Positions 1 to 7,157 of a stretch of 64,000 bases of DNA are shown in pieces. The position numbers were made by a program, and so were the translations under genes. The notes under the pieces are model-generated. The model did no database searches, had not been told where the DNA came from, and saw nothing but the letters and a program-made list of their open reading frames with translations. The stretch is from contig CAKQTC010000012.1 of NCBI GenBank assembly GCA_934274515.1, positions 1-64,000 of the forward strand, read 5' to 3'. Position 1 is the first letter of the stretch; every line of letters starts with the position of its first letter. This DNA comes from an uncultured Clostridia bacterium (GTDB lineage Bacteria; Bacillota; Clostridia; Christensenellales; DTU072).

Positions 1-99
1 TTTGAAAGAACAGTAGGCGAGAACCTATATTCGAGTCCATTAGCCGAGGACGGAAAGAAAAAACAAAAAAAGAAAAAAAATTATTTATTTCCGTCCGAA
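1..99. repeat. 99-bp direct repeat, copy A
   Basis: A purine-rich stretch of about 99 bases is repeated almost exactly at 214-312; I see one base difference inside the A-rich part. It begins at the window edge, so it may extend further left. No gene is evident inside it. The repeated unit ends in an A/T-rich run followed by CCGTCCGAA. Confidence 0.85.
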
Positions 100-165
100 C
101 GCCAAGGTTCTGCCTATGGCAGGTTCTTATGCAGCGCCAAGGTTCTGCCAACGGCAGGTTCTTAT
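100..165. repeat. Tandem repeat, two units of about 35 bp
   Basis: Two adjacent units (100-134 and 135-165) both start CGCCAAGGTTCTGCC and end GGCAGGTTCTTAT. Each unit can form a short hairpin (CTGCC/GGCAG). They lie between the two copies of the 99-bp direct repeat. Function unknown. Confidence 0.8.
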
Positions 166-184
166 TGTTCCCACCAAAACAAAG

Positions 185-211
185 AAAGTACCGAAAAATC
201 GGTACTTTTTT
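185..211 (+). terminator. Hairpin with T-run
   Basis: A 10-bp stem (AAAGTACCGA / TCGGTACTTT, loop AAAA) is followed by further Ts. It would work as an intrinsic terminator for plus-strand transcription entering from the left, and by symmetry could act on the minus strand. Confidence 0.6.
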
Positions 212-213
212 GG

Positions 214-312
214 TTTGAAAGAACAGTAGGCGAGAACCTATATTCGAGTCCATTAGCCGAGGACGGAAAGAAAAAACAAAAAAAGAAAAATAATTATTTA
301 TTTCCGTCCGAA
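214..312. repeat. 99-bp direct repeat, copy B
   Basis: Second copy of the unit seen at 1-99. Together with the tandem units between them, the pair fills the 339 bases left of the first gene; I see no coding sequence in that stretch. Confidence 0.85.
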
Positions 313-339
313 TGCGGCACTGAGTTGTAGTGGAAACAA

Positions 340-1524
340 TTAATTTTTTCCTAAGGATTTTTTCATTATTATCACGTCGTTGTAGCGCGTGAAGTCGCAA
401 TCGGCTGCTGAGTAGGAACACTGCCAGTGGTTTTCAAGTTCAAAGTTAAGGGATATGATTATTTTGGCGTTCCATTTTTCAAGAATATCGAACGTACGCA
501 AATAGCCCGAATTCCATACCGTAAAGTCGATTTTTATTAACGAATACGAGGTGTTCGGGTCGCCCGTGCCGACTCGGATGTCGTTGACGCTGTCTGCGAC
601 GGTTTCCGGGTTCGTATGGTCAAGGGTGAGCGAGACCGTATAAAAACCGCCTTTTTTGTTGTGGCTGACTTCGGCGTCGGATATTGTGCGCACGTTTATC
701 GTTTGTTTTGTCATTTGGAAGACGCCGCCCTGAGAAGAGTTAAATATCGGGATAGGCAAGGATTTTGTTTCCGGGGTGCTAAACGGTACTGTTGAGTCCC
801 ACATTGCGTACGGCACGCCGTTTTCGTCGTAGCCGTTGTTTTTAACTTTTTGATACGTCATCGAGTTGTCGTATTTGCCGACGTATTGCCGCACGGTCGT
901 AATGACGTCGGTGGTTTTTGCGATAGCCGCGCCGATAAACGAATCGAGAATGGGTACGGAATTTTTCAAATGGTATTCGATATTAAAATACTCGTCCTGT
1001 GTTTTCATCGTGACGGCGTCCACGTTGATATAATTATCGCTATTGCCCATTCTCATGTGCGTCAACCCTTTGTCGTACGCGGTAAAATAGGGAGCGTCAG
1101 TGATGTTTTGGCAGGCAATCGAATATAAATAAGCGGCTTTTTCTTTTGCGTTTGAAAACTCCGACAAGTCGATTTCCGTCGAATCGAGTAAATCGGGGGG
1201 TACGAGCAAGGCGGAAAAATTATGCACGTTATCTTTTCCTTCCGACGGAACGTAACCGCCGTTCGAGCCGCCCGTAAACAGAGAACAAACAACGCCCGAA
1301 ACGACCACAAAGACAATCAAAGCGAAAATAACCATTAAATTGATTATCCAACGGGCAAGTTTATGCGGTTTTTTCTTTTGCTGTTTGTTGTATTCGTCGG
1401 CAAGAGTGGACGGATTTGAGCCGAAATATTCGCGGTTTAACTTAACGTAGTCGGAATAGTGGCTTTTTTTGTTAAACTCGTATTTCGAAGTATAATTTTT
1501 ATCTTGTTTAACAACTTTTGCCAT
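340..1524 (-). CDS. Membrane-anchored exported protein, unknown
   Basis: A 394-residue protein that I do not recognise. A basic, polar N-terminus of about 55 residues (KKKPHK just before the membrane) is followed by one strongly hydrophobic segment at residues 59-83, then a Gly/Ser/Asn-rich linker and a soluble domain of about 300 residues. The topology is probably N-in with the large domain outside the cell. The start is supported by an AAGGGG Shine-Dalgarno sequence upstream of ATG. It lies between a repeat cluster and the serine recombinase genes, so it may be the last host gene before the accessory region; that is inference. Confidence 0.7.
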   Translation of the reverse strand: MAKVVKQDKNYTSKYEFNKKSHYSDYVKLNREYFGSNPSTLADEYNKQQKKKPHKLARWIINLMVIFALIVFVVVSGVVCSLFTGGSNGGYVPSEGKDNVHNFSALLVPPDLLDSTEIDLSEFSNAKEKAAYLYSIACQNITDAPYFTAYDKGLTHMRMGNSDNYINVDAVTMKTQDEYFNIEYHLKNSVPILDSFIGAAIAKTTDVITTVRQYVGKYDNSMTYQKVKNNGYDENGVPYAMWDSTVPFSTPETKSLPIPIFNSSQGGVFQMTKQTINVRTISDAEVSHNKKGGFYTVSLTLDHTNPETVADSVNDIRVGTGDPNTSYSLIKIDFTVWNSGYLRTFDILEKWNAKIIISLNFELENHWQCSYSAADCDFTRYNDVIIMKKSLGKN

Positions 1525-1732
1525 ACCGCGACCCCTTAGTAGTATAATTTATTCTACCATAGCATAAAATGCAATTTCAAGCAATTTATCGCTTTTCAAA
1601 AATAATATTTTTGTTTTTCAAAACTTCTTTATCGTCGCGTAATGCGTCCAAAGCGTATCGCCGACTTCAAATTGCCTATCGAAAGAAAAGTTTTCTGCAA
1701 AACCGTTCCGTTTTTCCGCGAAAAACGTCGAA

Positions 1733-3241
1733 TTACGAAAAAACCGCAACGGCGAATATGCCGTGCGGTTTTGGCGCAACAGAGTTATTCAAATTCGAAC
1801 AGGGTTCAAGACTATAGTCTTGCGGTGGTGGCTCGGGCATATTTTCTATGTAATTGTAGTAGATTTCCAGCCTGTCATCATATGCAATTATCTTTTGGAT
1901 AAGCGTCGTAATGATTTGTATTGGTTGTAGCTTTATGGTCTTTTCAAAGTATTTAATTATTTGCTCCTTTGTAATCTTATTTTTTTCCTTACACTCCTCA
2001 ATGGCTATTTTTTCATTCAGTTCCGCAATCTTGCTTTCGAGTTCTTCCATACGATTTTTTGTCGTAGAAGTTATAAGCCCTTGCTCGATAGCGTTTAACA
2101 AATTATTGAGTGATTTTTGTAATGCGGCACGTTCCGCCAATAGGACATTCAAAAGAGTTTTATCGGTCATTCTTTTTTCAAGAATTTTCATAATCTCCGT
2201 TGCTATGAAGTCGGTAGTTTCCGAATTTACCAATAATTTGATCGTTGTGTCTAAGATTAAATTTTCCAATTCGGTTTTGGGGTAAGAACCTTTATCGCAA
2301 GAATGATATTTTTTTCTACCTATGCACTTGTAATAATAGAAGGTAACACCTTTCTTTGTCGTGCCGCTTTCGCCACAAATAGGCCGCCCGCATAAACCGC
2401 ATTGAATTTTGCTTTTGAGCAGATAATCCACCTTAGAACTTCTTGAACCGATTTTATTCAACGCAAGTCTGGCTTGTACCGTTTCAAAAAGAGGAATTGG
2501 AATGATTTGCGGATAGATATTATCAAATACTTTCCCTTCATAATGAGCTCTTCCGGTATATTTTTCGTATTTAAGCATTTTTGCAACTGTACCCTCGATA
2601 AAAGGTTTACCTTTGAAATAGATGCCTTTATCTGATAGCTCTTGAATGATTTCTTTAATTATTTTTCCTTGAGCGTATTGTTGATACATAAAGCGAATTA
2701 CGGCGGCTTCATCTTCCTTTATGTACAGGCGTTTATTTTCCGCATAATACCCATACGGCAATATGCCGCCGCCCCAAAGACCTTTTATGCGGCTTTCGTG
2801 CATACCGCGTCTTACTTTTTGCGATAATTCCGCCGAGTAATATTCAGCAAGTCCGATATACACATTTTCGAGCAATATTCCGTCAAGGTTTTTGCTACCG
2901 TCGATGTTCTCGGAAGTACGCTGGGTGGCGGATATAAGAACCTTATTATTCTTCTTTAATTTTTGCTTATTGACAGCAACTTCGATAGAATTTCTACCAA
3001 ATCTATCTAAGGCATAAACTAAGACTATATCCCAAGCAACTGACTTGCCACTATCGGCTAACATTTGTTGAAAAGCTGTTCTATTATCGTTTGTGCCGGT
3101 CATAGCCCTGTCAATATATGTTTCGACGATATGTAATCCGTTTTGTTCGGCAAATTTATGACATTCCGTTAATTGTCCTTCTATGGATTGTTCGCTTTGC
3201 TTTTCGGAAGAATATCTTGCATAAACGGCTGCCATCTTCAT
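1733..3241 (-). CDS. Large serine recombinase
   Basis: A 502-residue site-specific recombinase of the large serine integrase type. The N-terminal resolvase domain has the YARYSS motif with the nucleophile at Ser11 and the LDRFGR arginine motif. A recombinase domain follows (about 165-270), then a zinc ribbon with CGLCGRPIC and a later paired Cys (about 280-320), then a charged coiled coil (about 365-435). It would cut and rejoin att sites to integrate or excise an element. Its start overlaps the small recombinase upstream by 4 bases (ATGA), so the two are translationally coupled. The last residues are odd: the reading frame runs through a terminator hairpin before its stop, and the tail looks low in constraint, so it may read into flanking DNA. 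Confidence 0.93.
   Translation of the reverse strand: MKMAAVYARYSSEKQSEQSIEGQLTECHKFAEQNGLHIVETYIDRAMTGTNDNRTAFQQMLADSGKSVAWDIVLVYALDRFGRNSIEVAVNKQKLKKNNKVLISATQRTSENIDGSKNLDGILLENVYIGLAEYYSAELSQKVRRGMHESRIKGLWGGGILPYGYYAENKRLYIKEDEAAVIRFMYQQYAQGKIIKEIIQELSDKGIYFKGKPFIEGTVAKMLKYEKYTGRAHYEGKVFDNIYPQIIPIPLFETVQARLALNKIGSRSSKVDYLLKSKIQCGLCGRPICGESGTTKKGVTFYYYKCIGRKKYHSCDKGSYPKTELENLILDTTIKLLVNSETTDFIATEIMKILEKRMTDKTLLNVLLAERAALQKSLNNLLNAIEQGLITSTTKNRMEELESKIAELNEKIAIEECKEKNKITKEQIIKYFEKTIKLQPIQIITTLIQKIIAYDDRLEIYYNYIENMPEPPPQDYSLEPCSNLNNSVAPKPHGIFAVAVFS
1738..1770 (-). terminator. Terminator inside the recombinase 3' end
   Basis: Arms at 1742-1753 and 1760-1770 pair (AACCGC and CGGC blocks with one bulge), and six Ts follow in minus-strand sense. 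It lies inside the last codons of the recombinase gene, whose stop comes three bases after the T-run. Confidence 0.7.
1807..1822. other. 16-bp perfect palindrome near recombinase 3' end
   Basis: CAAGACTATAGTCTTG is a perfect 16-bp palindrome inside the C-terminal codons of the large serine recombinase. Serine integrase att sites are imperfect palindromes usually found next to the integrase gene, so this is a candidate att core. There is no second copy in the window to confirm it. Confidence 0.35.
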
Positions 3242-3573
3242 TCTTCATCACCCCCGCTACAATTAATAATTTTCACGCCGACATTTTCAAGTTCTTTAAG
3301 AATTTTCACATACTGTTTATAGTCACGAGTAATTCTGTCAATACCGCAAACCAAAACGGCTTCCCATTTTTTCTTACGACCGTCTTTCAGCATTTTTTTC
3401 AGTTGGCAACGGTTGTTTCTTTTCTTGTGAAGTTTATCGATATCGACATAATCTCGCACGGCTTCAAATCCATAGTTTTCAGCAAATCTTTCGCAACAAG
3501 TAATTTGCTTTTGAATTTGCTCTTTGCAATTTTGCGTTTTGCTGTACCTTGCATAAATGATTGCTTTTTTCAT
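3238..3573 (-). CDS. Small serine recombinase, catalytic domain only
   Basis: A 111-residue protein consisting almost wholly of a resolvase-type catalytic domain: YARYS with Ser11 and the GIDRITR motif are intact. It lacks the recombinase domain, zinc ribbon and coiled coil of its neighbour and has no visible DNA-binding C-terminus. A good AAAGGAG ribosome site precedes the ATG. It overlaps the large recombinase by 4 bases, so they are co-expressed. It may be a partner subunit, a directionality partner or a decayed duplicate; the intact active-site residues argue against simple decay. Confidence 0.85.
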   Translation of the reverse strand: MKKAIIYARYSKTQNCKEQIQKQITCCERFAENYGFEAVRDYVDIDKLHKKRNNRCQLKKMLKDGRKKKWEAVLVCGIDRITRDYKQYVKILKELENVGVKIINCSGGDEE

Positions 3574-3601
3574 TGTTTTCTCCTTTAACTAAGTTTTATT
3601 T

Positions 3602-3620
3602 GGTCGAACTTTGTTCGACC
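3602..3620. other. Hairpin upstream of recombinase operon
   Basis: GGTCGAAC and GTTCGACC form an 8-bp perfect stem around three bases, 29 bases upstream of the recombinase operon start. It could be an operator or a recombinase binding site. The 318-base gap from 3574 to 3891 otherwise holds a terminator and A/T-rich DNA. Confidence 0.4.
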
Positions 3621-3789
3621 GCACGAACTCCCCGCCGGGAAAAGTTGAGCTTGTCAAGGAAAAGCAACAAAAAAATTGTTTTTAGCTTAAAACTTATACA
3701 TATTCCAATTATTTTTTGCCCTTGACTAGGTACGAAACTTTTTCTGGCATTTTAAGTTTTTCTCTATACGAATGGCACAAACAACAAAA

Positions 3790-3840
3790 AGTACCGAAAA
3801 AAATATTTATCAAAAAAATTTTCGGTACTACCTCTTTTTT
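3790..3840 (+). terminator. Long-loop hairpin with T-run
   Basis: An 11-bp stem (AGTACCGAAAA / TTTTCGGTACT) with an A/T-rich loop of 18 bases is followed by CCTCTTTTTT. The stem resembles the hairpin at 185-211. Upstream there is no plus-strand gene nearby, so it may insulate the following gene. Confidence 0.45.
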
Positions 3841-3891
3841 CGTGCATATACAGGTAGGGGAAACCCTCATTATCACTAAGGAGATAGCAAA

Positions 3892-4077
3892 ATGGAAAAA
3901 ACAATTTCAAAGGAAAGCAATTCTTTGGGCATTGATATTTTTATTAATGGGAAAATAGATGTTTTGGCTTTGCCCAAAGGTCTTTTGGAAAGCATAGCCA
4001 TGCTCATGGAAACAGAAATAATAAATGATTTGGAAAAGAAACGTCAAAAGAAAAAGAAAGAGAGAAAAAATTTATGA
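3892..4077 (+). CDS. Small hypothetical protein (61 aa)
   Basis: A 61-residue protein I cannot assign. Start chosen from a clear AAGGAG site 8 bases before ATG. The sequence has a mixed N-terminal part followed by an amphipathic helix and ends in a very basic tail (KKRQKKKKERKN). It lies divergently from the recombinases and just before the repressor gene, the usual place for a small regulator in mobile elements; that role is inference only. Confidence 0.6.
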   Translation: MEKTISKESNSLGIDIFINGKIDVLALPKGLLESIAMLMETEIINDLEKKRQKKKKERKNL

Positions 4078-4105
4078 TAAGCACCTTAAATAGGACAAAA
4101 AACTA

Positions 4106-4134
4106 TTGACATGCAAAAAGCAATCATATATAAT
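4106..4134 (+). promoter_or_regulatory. Consensus promoter of the LexA-like repressor
   Basis: TTGACA (4106-4111) and TATAAT (4129-4134) with a 17-base spacer form a perfect sigma-A promoter. Two dyads follow between promoter and gene (4142-4163), which suggests strong expression under negative autoregulation. Confidence 0.85.
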
Positions 4135-4141
4135 CTATCTA

Positions 4142-4163
4142 CAACAAATGTTGCATTTAGCAA
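4142..4163. promoter_or_regulatory. Candidate repressor operators
   Basis: Two overlapping dyads, CAACA-N2-TGTTG (4142-4153) and TTGC-N5-GCAA (4151-4163), lie just downstream of the -10 box. The position fits an operator for the LexA-like repressor encoded next. They do not match the Bacillus LexA box. Confidence 0.5.
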
Positions 4164-4175
4164 TGGAGTGTATAT

Positions 4176-4784
4176 ATGAGAAGTAAAAATGTCGAGTTAA
4201 TGCAAAATATAATTCAGTATATAGACGATACATATTCGAAAATAGGTAGAACACCTTCATATAGAGAAATCGCAAGTAAATTTAACGTAGATTGTTCGAT
4301 TATATCAAGGTATGTAAAGGAGATGGCGGATCGAGGTATGATAAAAATTACTCCCGGCAGTCGTGGTATAAGAACGGCAAGTATGGATAAAAACGATAAG
4401 GATAATATTCAAATCGGTGTTATCGGCGCTATTGCTTGCGGTACACCCATATATACCGAAGAAAATGTAGAAACATACATATCGTTCCCAAGACAGTTTT
4501 TAGGTAGCGGCAAGTTTTACATACTAAGAGCTGTCGGAAACAGTATGGTAAATGCAGGCATAGAGGACGGTGATTTAGTTATTGTTCGTCAACAGGAAAC
4601 TGCCGAGCAAGGACAAATAGTAGTTGCTCTCATAAACGACGAAGCGACATTAAAGCGTTTCTATCGTGACGACAAAAAGCAAATGATACGCTTGCATCCC
4701 GAAAACGACGAAATGGAAGATATGTATTTCGAGAGTATAGCAATTCAAGGTATAGCGGTTAAGGTGTTAAAGGATTTGGAGTAA
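4176..4784 (+). CDS. LexA/CI-like self-cleaving repressor
   Basis: A 202-residue transcription regulator with an N-terminal winged helix (about residues 1-65; TPSYREIASKF resembles LexA) and a C-terminal peptidase S24 domain. Visible catalytic features are the cleavage region IGAIACG (residues 83-89), Ser123 in GNSM and Lys160 in ATLKR, the Ser/Lys dyad. Proteins of this type repress prophage or SOS genes until RecA-stimulated autocleavage. The residue before the scissile glycine is Cys rather than the usual Ala. It heads the phage-like block with its own consensus promoter and nearby dyads, so it is the probable lysogeny switch; a host LexA paralogue is the less likely alternative. Confidence 0.88.
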   Translation: MRSKNVELMQNIIQYIDDTYSKIGRTPSYREIASKFNVDCSIISRYVKEMADRGMIKITPGSRGIRTASMDKNDKDNIQIGVIGAIACGTPIYTEENVETYISFPRQFLGSGKFYILRAVGNSMVNAGIEDGDLVIVRQQETAEQGQIVVALINDEATLKRFYRDDKKQMIRLHPENDEMEDMYFESIAIQGIAVKVLKDLE

Positions 4785-4955
4785 ATATTTATAATGTCAC
4801 AAATAACCGAATAAAGTCCTAACCCAAACTTTATAGGTTATGCGTTATATGTTATGCACTAAGGCTGACCTACTATTGTATAGGAGTTCCCAACCATACT
4901 TTAATAGTTTGTCAAATCCAAAACCAAACGTGTTACGGGAAAAGGAGGAAAAGGA

Positions 4956-5147
4956 ATGTATAAGTTCATATCTTGCCCACAGTGCGGCAAACGTATTTGT
5001 CGAGCCGAACTTGGAAGTTCCATTGCGATTACATGCTCTAATTGCAAGACGGACATTCAATGCGTAGTCGATAATGACGGTGGCGTACATACTTTGCTTA
5101 TTATGGACATTGCATTAGCCATAAAGAAAGCAGCAAATCAAACATAG
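4956..5147 (+). CDS. Small zinc-ribbon protein, Com-like
   Basis: A 63-residue protein with two CxxC knuckles (CPQC near residue 8 and CSNC near residue 28), a four-cysteine zinc-ribbon arrangement resembling the Mu Com family. The C-terminal half is a predicted helix. A strong AGGAGG-type site precedes the ATG. It is likely a small nucleic-acid-binding protein of the phage-like element; the target is unknown. Confidence 0.65.
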   Translation: MYKFISCPQCGKRICRAELGSSIAITCSNCKTDIQCVVDNDGGVHTLLIMDIALAIKKAANQT

Positions 5148-5176
5148 AAAAATAATTAAAAACTTAATTTATTGAG

Positions 5177-5373
5177 ATACGGCAGAATAAAACCTGTACT
5201 CGGCTAAGTATCGTTAAGAGGGACTACCCGTATCAAAAGTTGTCGATACCTTTATATATAAGGTAGTAGAGTGTCTGAATTTGGCGGACGATAAAGTCCC
5301 AAAGCGGCCATCAGGAGACCTGGCAATAGCTAAATCACAAAACGTGGTTTAACTATTGCTAGGCTCTTTTTTT
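5177..5373 (+). ncRNA. Candidate structured RNA or phage intergenic region
   Basis: The 348-base gap 5148-5495 is rich in nested hairpins: GATACGG closing with CCGTATC (5177-5236), an ACCTT/AAGGT hairpin, GGAC/GTCC, CAGG/CCTG, and finally a long terminator ending at 5373. No open reading frame explains it. It could be a small RNA, a leader RNA, or the origin/packaging region of a filamentous phage. I match it to no known RNA family. Confidence 0.45.
5315..5373 (+). terminator. Strong intrinsic terminator
   Basis: A stem of over 20 pairs (GAG, CCT and GCAATAG blocks against CTATTGC, AGG and CTC, with small bulges) is followed by seven Ts at 5367-5373. It ends the candidate structured RNA. Confidence 0.85.
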
Positions 5374-5393
5374 ATGCCCTAATAGCAGTTTTT

Positions 5394-5435
5394 AGCCCGA
5401 AAATCGTGATTTAGCTCGTGATTATCGGGCTTTTT
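5394..5435 (+). terminator. Second intrinsic terminator
   Basis: AGCCCGA (5394-5400) pairs with TCGGGCT (5425-5431) and is followed by a T-rich tract. It stands about 20 bases after the first terminator, isolating the next operon from upstream transcription. Confidence 0.7.
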
Positions 5436-5495
5436 CTTCATTGGAAATCTCCGGTAATAAATTTCGAAAGGCATTAAAAATTATGGAGGCTTACA

Positions 5496-5969
5496 ATGAA
5501 AAAATACACAATTATTATTCGCAAAAAAGACATTGACAAAGAGATAGCAGTGTGGGTTGACGACGAAATTTCCGTCTTGTTGGAACAAGTCGATAGCAAA
5601 ACCCGAAACACATATTTAGCATTAGAACACCAAACGTATTTGAATAATTTGAGAGAAACCCGTCGTCATAGTTCGATGGAAGTTTATCTTGCCAACGGAA
5701 TGCAATTTCAAGCTGACGAAATGACAGCGGAAGAAAGAGTTATTAAAGCGGAAACCCATTTAGCATTATGTTATGCCCTATCTACATTAAAGAAAAAACA
5801 TTTGTGGCTACTTGAAGAGATTTACATAAAAGGCAGGCAACAACAAGAAATAGCCGCCGAGCTCGGGATAAGCAAACAGGCTTTTAGCGGTCGTATGAGC
5901 ATCATTTATCGCAATCTAAAAAATATTATTGAAAATTTTTCGGTACTAACCCGAAAGTCGCGCATTTAA
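5496..5969 (+). CDS. Sigma-70 region 4-like HTH protein
   Basis: A 157-residue protein with a C-terminal helix-turn-helix (QQQEIAAELGISKQAFSGRM, about residues 113-132) like sigma factor region 4. The N-terminal half lacks a recognisable region 2. Similar small sigma-like proteins occur in phages and integrative elements, where they act as activators or late-gene regulators. A TGGAGG site supports the start. It begins the plus-strand gene series after two terminators, so it may control the downstream phage-like genes. Confidence 0.7.
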   Translation: MKKYTIIIRKKDIDKEIAVWVDDEISVLLEQVDSKTRNTYLALEHQTYLNNLRETRRHSSMEVYLANGMQFQADEMTAEERVIKAETHLALCYALSTLKKKHLWLLEEIYIKGRQQQEIAAELGISKQAFSGRMSIIYRNLKNIIENFSVLTRKSRI

Positions 5970-6013
5970 TATGCCGACGATAACGGCGAGAAAAAAATAA
6001 GGAGAAAAACACT

Positions 6014-6265
6014 ATGAAAGAATTTATTGACTTTATCGAAAATGCGGACAATGTGTATCGTACCAAACATTTCATTGTCAAGCAAAAAGTAAACATTTGC
6101 AAAAGCGCAGTAATTGGGGACGCTATGATGATGAGCATAGATACCTACTACGCCCGCACACCGAGCCGAGATTTCGAATACGACATAATTTTCAAAACTC
6201 GTGGCAAGCAAATCGAAGGCAAACGTATTATCGCGTCTATCTATACCCGAAAATACGTTGAATAA
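6014..6265 (+). CDS. Small hypothetical protein (83 aa)
   Basis: An 83-residue protein of mixed alpha/beta character that I do not recognise. The start is supported by AAGGAG in front of ATG. It follows the sigma-like gene by 44 bases in the same direction. No membrane segment or cysteine motif is visible. Confidence 0.65.
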   Translation: MKEFIDFIENADNVYRTKHFIVKQKVNICKSAVIGDAMMMSIDTYYARTPSRDFEYDIIFKTRGKQIEGKRIIASIYTRKYVE

Positions 6266-6277
6266 CTAAATAATAGC

Positions 6278-6381
6278 GGTTGTCGGCTAATAAATAATGC
6301 GAATTTCAGCGAGTAATTACATAAAAGAGCTTCTTTCGCCAATCGCCCGGAACGTAATGTTCATTCACACTCCGACAACCT
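6278..6381 (+). other. Inverted repeat in intergenic region
   Basis: GGTTGTCGG (6278-6286) is repeated in inverted form as CCGACAACC (6373-6381) in the 204-base gap before the next gene. It would fold into a leader RNA with a long loop, or mark protein-binding sites. Confidence 0.4.
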
Positions 6382-6469
6382 TTGTTATATCTACAATCTA
6401 ATATTTTTATTACGCTTAGCTAACGGCAAAACGGGCAACGAAATCAAAAATTACGTACAAGGAGAAATT

Positions 6470-6751
6470 ATGGCTAACAACAATAACGAAAGGCGTTGGG
6501 TAGTCCCTTCCAAGAGGGCTAAGAGCTACGCCGAAGAACGTAAAGCAAAAGTTCATCAACATGGCGATAAGGAAGGCAAGGAGCTTACCGATTACGAGGC
6601 AGGGCTTCGCTCCGGGTATCTTCAATGTCAGTCCGACCATGCCGGTACTTATATTTACAAGAAAGCATTAGGCGAAGGTAAAACCAAAGAAGAAGCTAAA
6701 AAGCTGTCAAAGATTAAAGGAAAAGGTAAAGGAAAGAAGGAGGATAAGTAA
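6470..6751 (+). CDS. Small basic protein (93 aa)
   Basis: A 93-residue, strongly basic protein ending in a Lys/Gly-rich tail (KGKGKGKK). The YEAGLRSGYLQCQSDHAGTY stretch is a predicted helix. Start set by AAGGAG. It overlaps nothing and is followed after 2 bases by the next gene, so the two are coupled. The charge suggests nucleic-acid binding; the specific role is unknown. Confidence 0.65.
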   Translation: MANNNNERRWVVPSKRAKSYAEERKAKVHQHGDKEGKELTDYEAGLRSGYLQCQSDHAGTYIYKKALGEGKTKEEAKKLSKIKGKGKGKKEDK

Positions 6752-6753
6752 AA

Positions 6754-7092
6754 ATGGCAGTAACAGTAAAAATCGAGCGTGAAACTTATGAAAAGAACGG
6801 AAAAACATTCTTCACTTATTTTATAAAGGGCGTACTGAGAGGGAAAGAAGTCAAGGCTACTCTTGCTCCCCCCGATGTCGGCGGATATACCGTATTGGAC
6901 ATAGTATTCGATAATGCTATGGAAGCCGATCTCAGCATTAACCCGTTTGAGATGAAGGACAGCTCCGGCAACGTTATCAACGGCAAAACCTTTATTGTCA
7001 AGAGCGTTGACGAAAACGGCGAAGTCTATGAATGCAAAGTGAAGCCGCTCCGTCAGTCGGATAAAGATTTACTCGCAATGCTTTTCAAATAA
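6754..7092 (+). CDS. Small beta-rich protein, possible ssDNA-binding
   Basis: A 112-residue protein dominated by predicted beta strands, starting MAVTVKIERE after a GGAGG site. Size, beta-rich pattern and position in a phage-like operon would fit a single-stranded DNA-binding protein of a filamentous phage, but I see no diagnostic motif. Treat the ssDNA-binding idea as inference; a virion-associated protein is also possible. Confidence 0.5.
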   Translation: MAVTVKIERETYEKNGKTFFTYFIKGVLRGKEVKATLAPPDVGGYTVLDIVFDNAMEADLSINPFEMKDSSGNVINGKTFIVKSVDENGEVYECKVKPLRQSDKDLLAMLFK

Positions 7093-7107
7093 GAAAAACA
7101 CTTAATC

Positions 7108-7135
7108 GCTGCGGCTTAGTCACATAAGCCGTAGC
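7108..7135 (+). other. Hairpin in leader of exported-protein genes
   Basis: GCTGCGGCTTA (7108-7118) pairs with TAAGCCGTAGC (7125-7135), one mismatch, loop of six. No T-run follows, so it is more likely an RNA-processing or stability element than a terminator. It separates the small cytoplasmic proteins from the exported ones, which are probably needed in larger amounts. Confidence 0.5.
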
Positions 7136-7157
7136 TTATTAAAACAGGAGGATAAAT

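Noticed and set aside
100..165. CRISPR-like array at the left edge
   Set aside because: Only two adjacent units, no spacers, no cas genes.
3716..3958. 80-residue frame overlapping the small gene at 3892
   Set aside because: It runs through a terminator hairpin and ends inside a better-supported gene with its own ribosome site.
3819..5950. Shared 12-base TTTTCGGTACTA near 3820 and 5938 as an att repeat
   Set aside because: Short, A/T-rich, one copy is part of a terminator stem and the other is inside a gene; positions do not bracket a coherent element.
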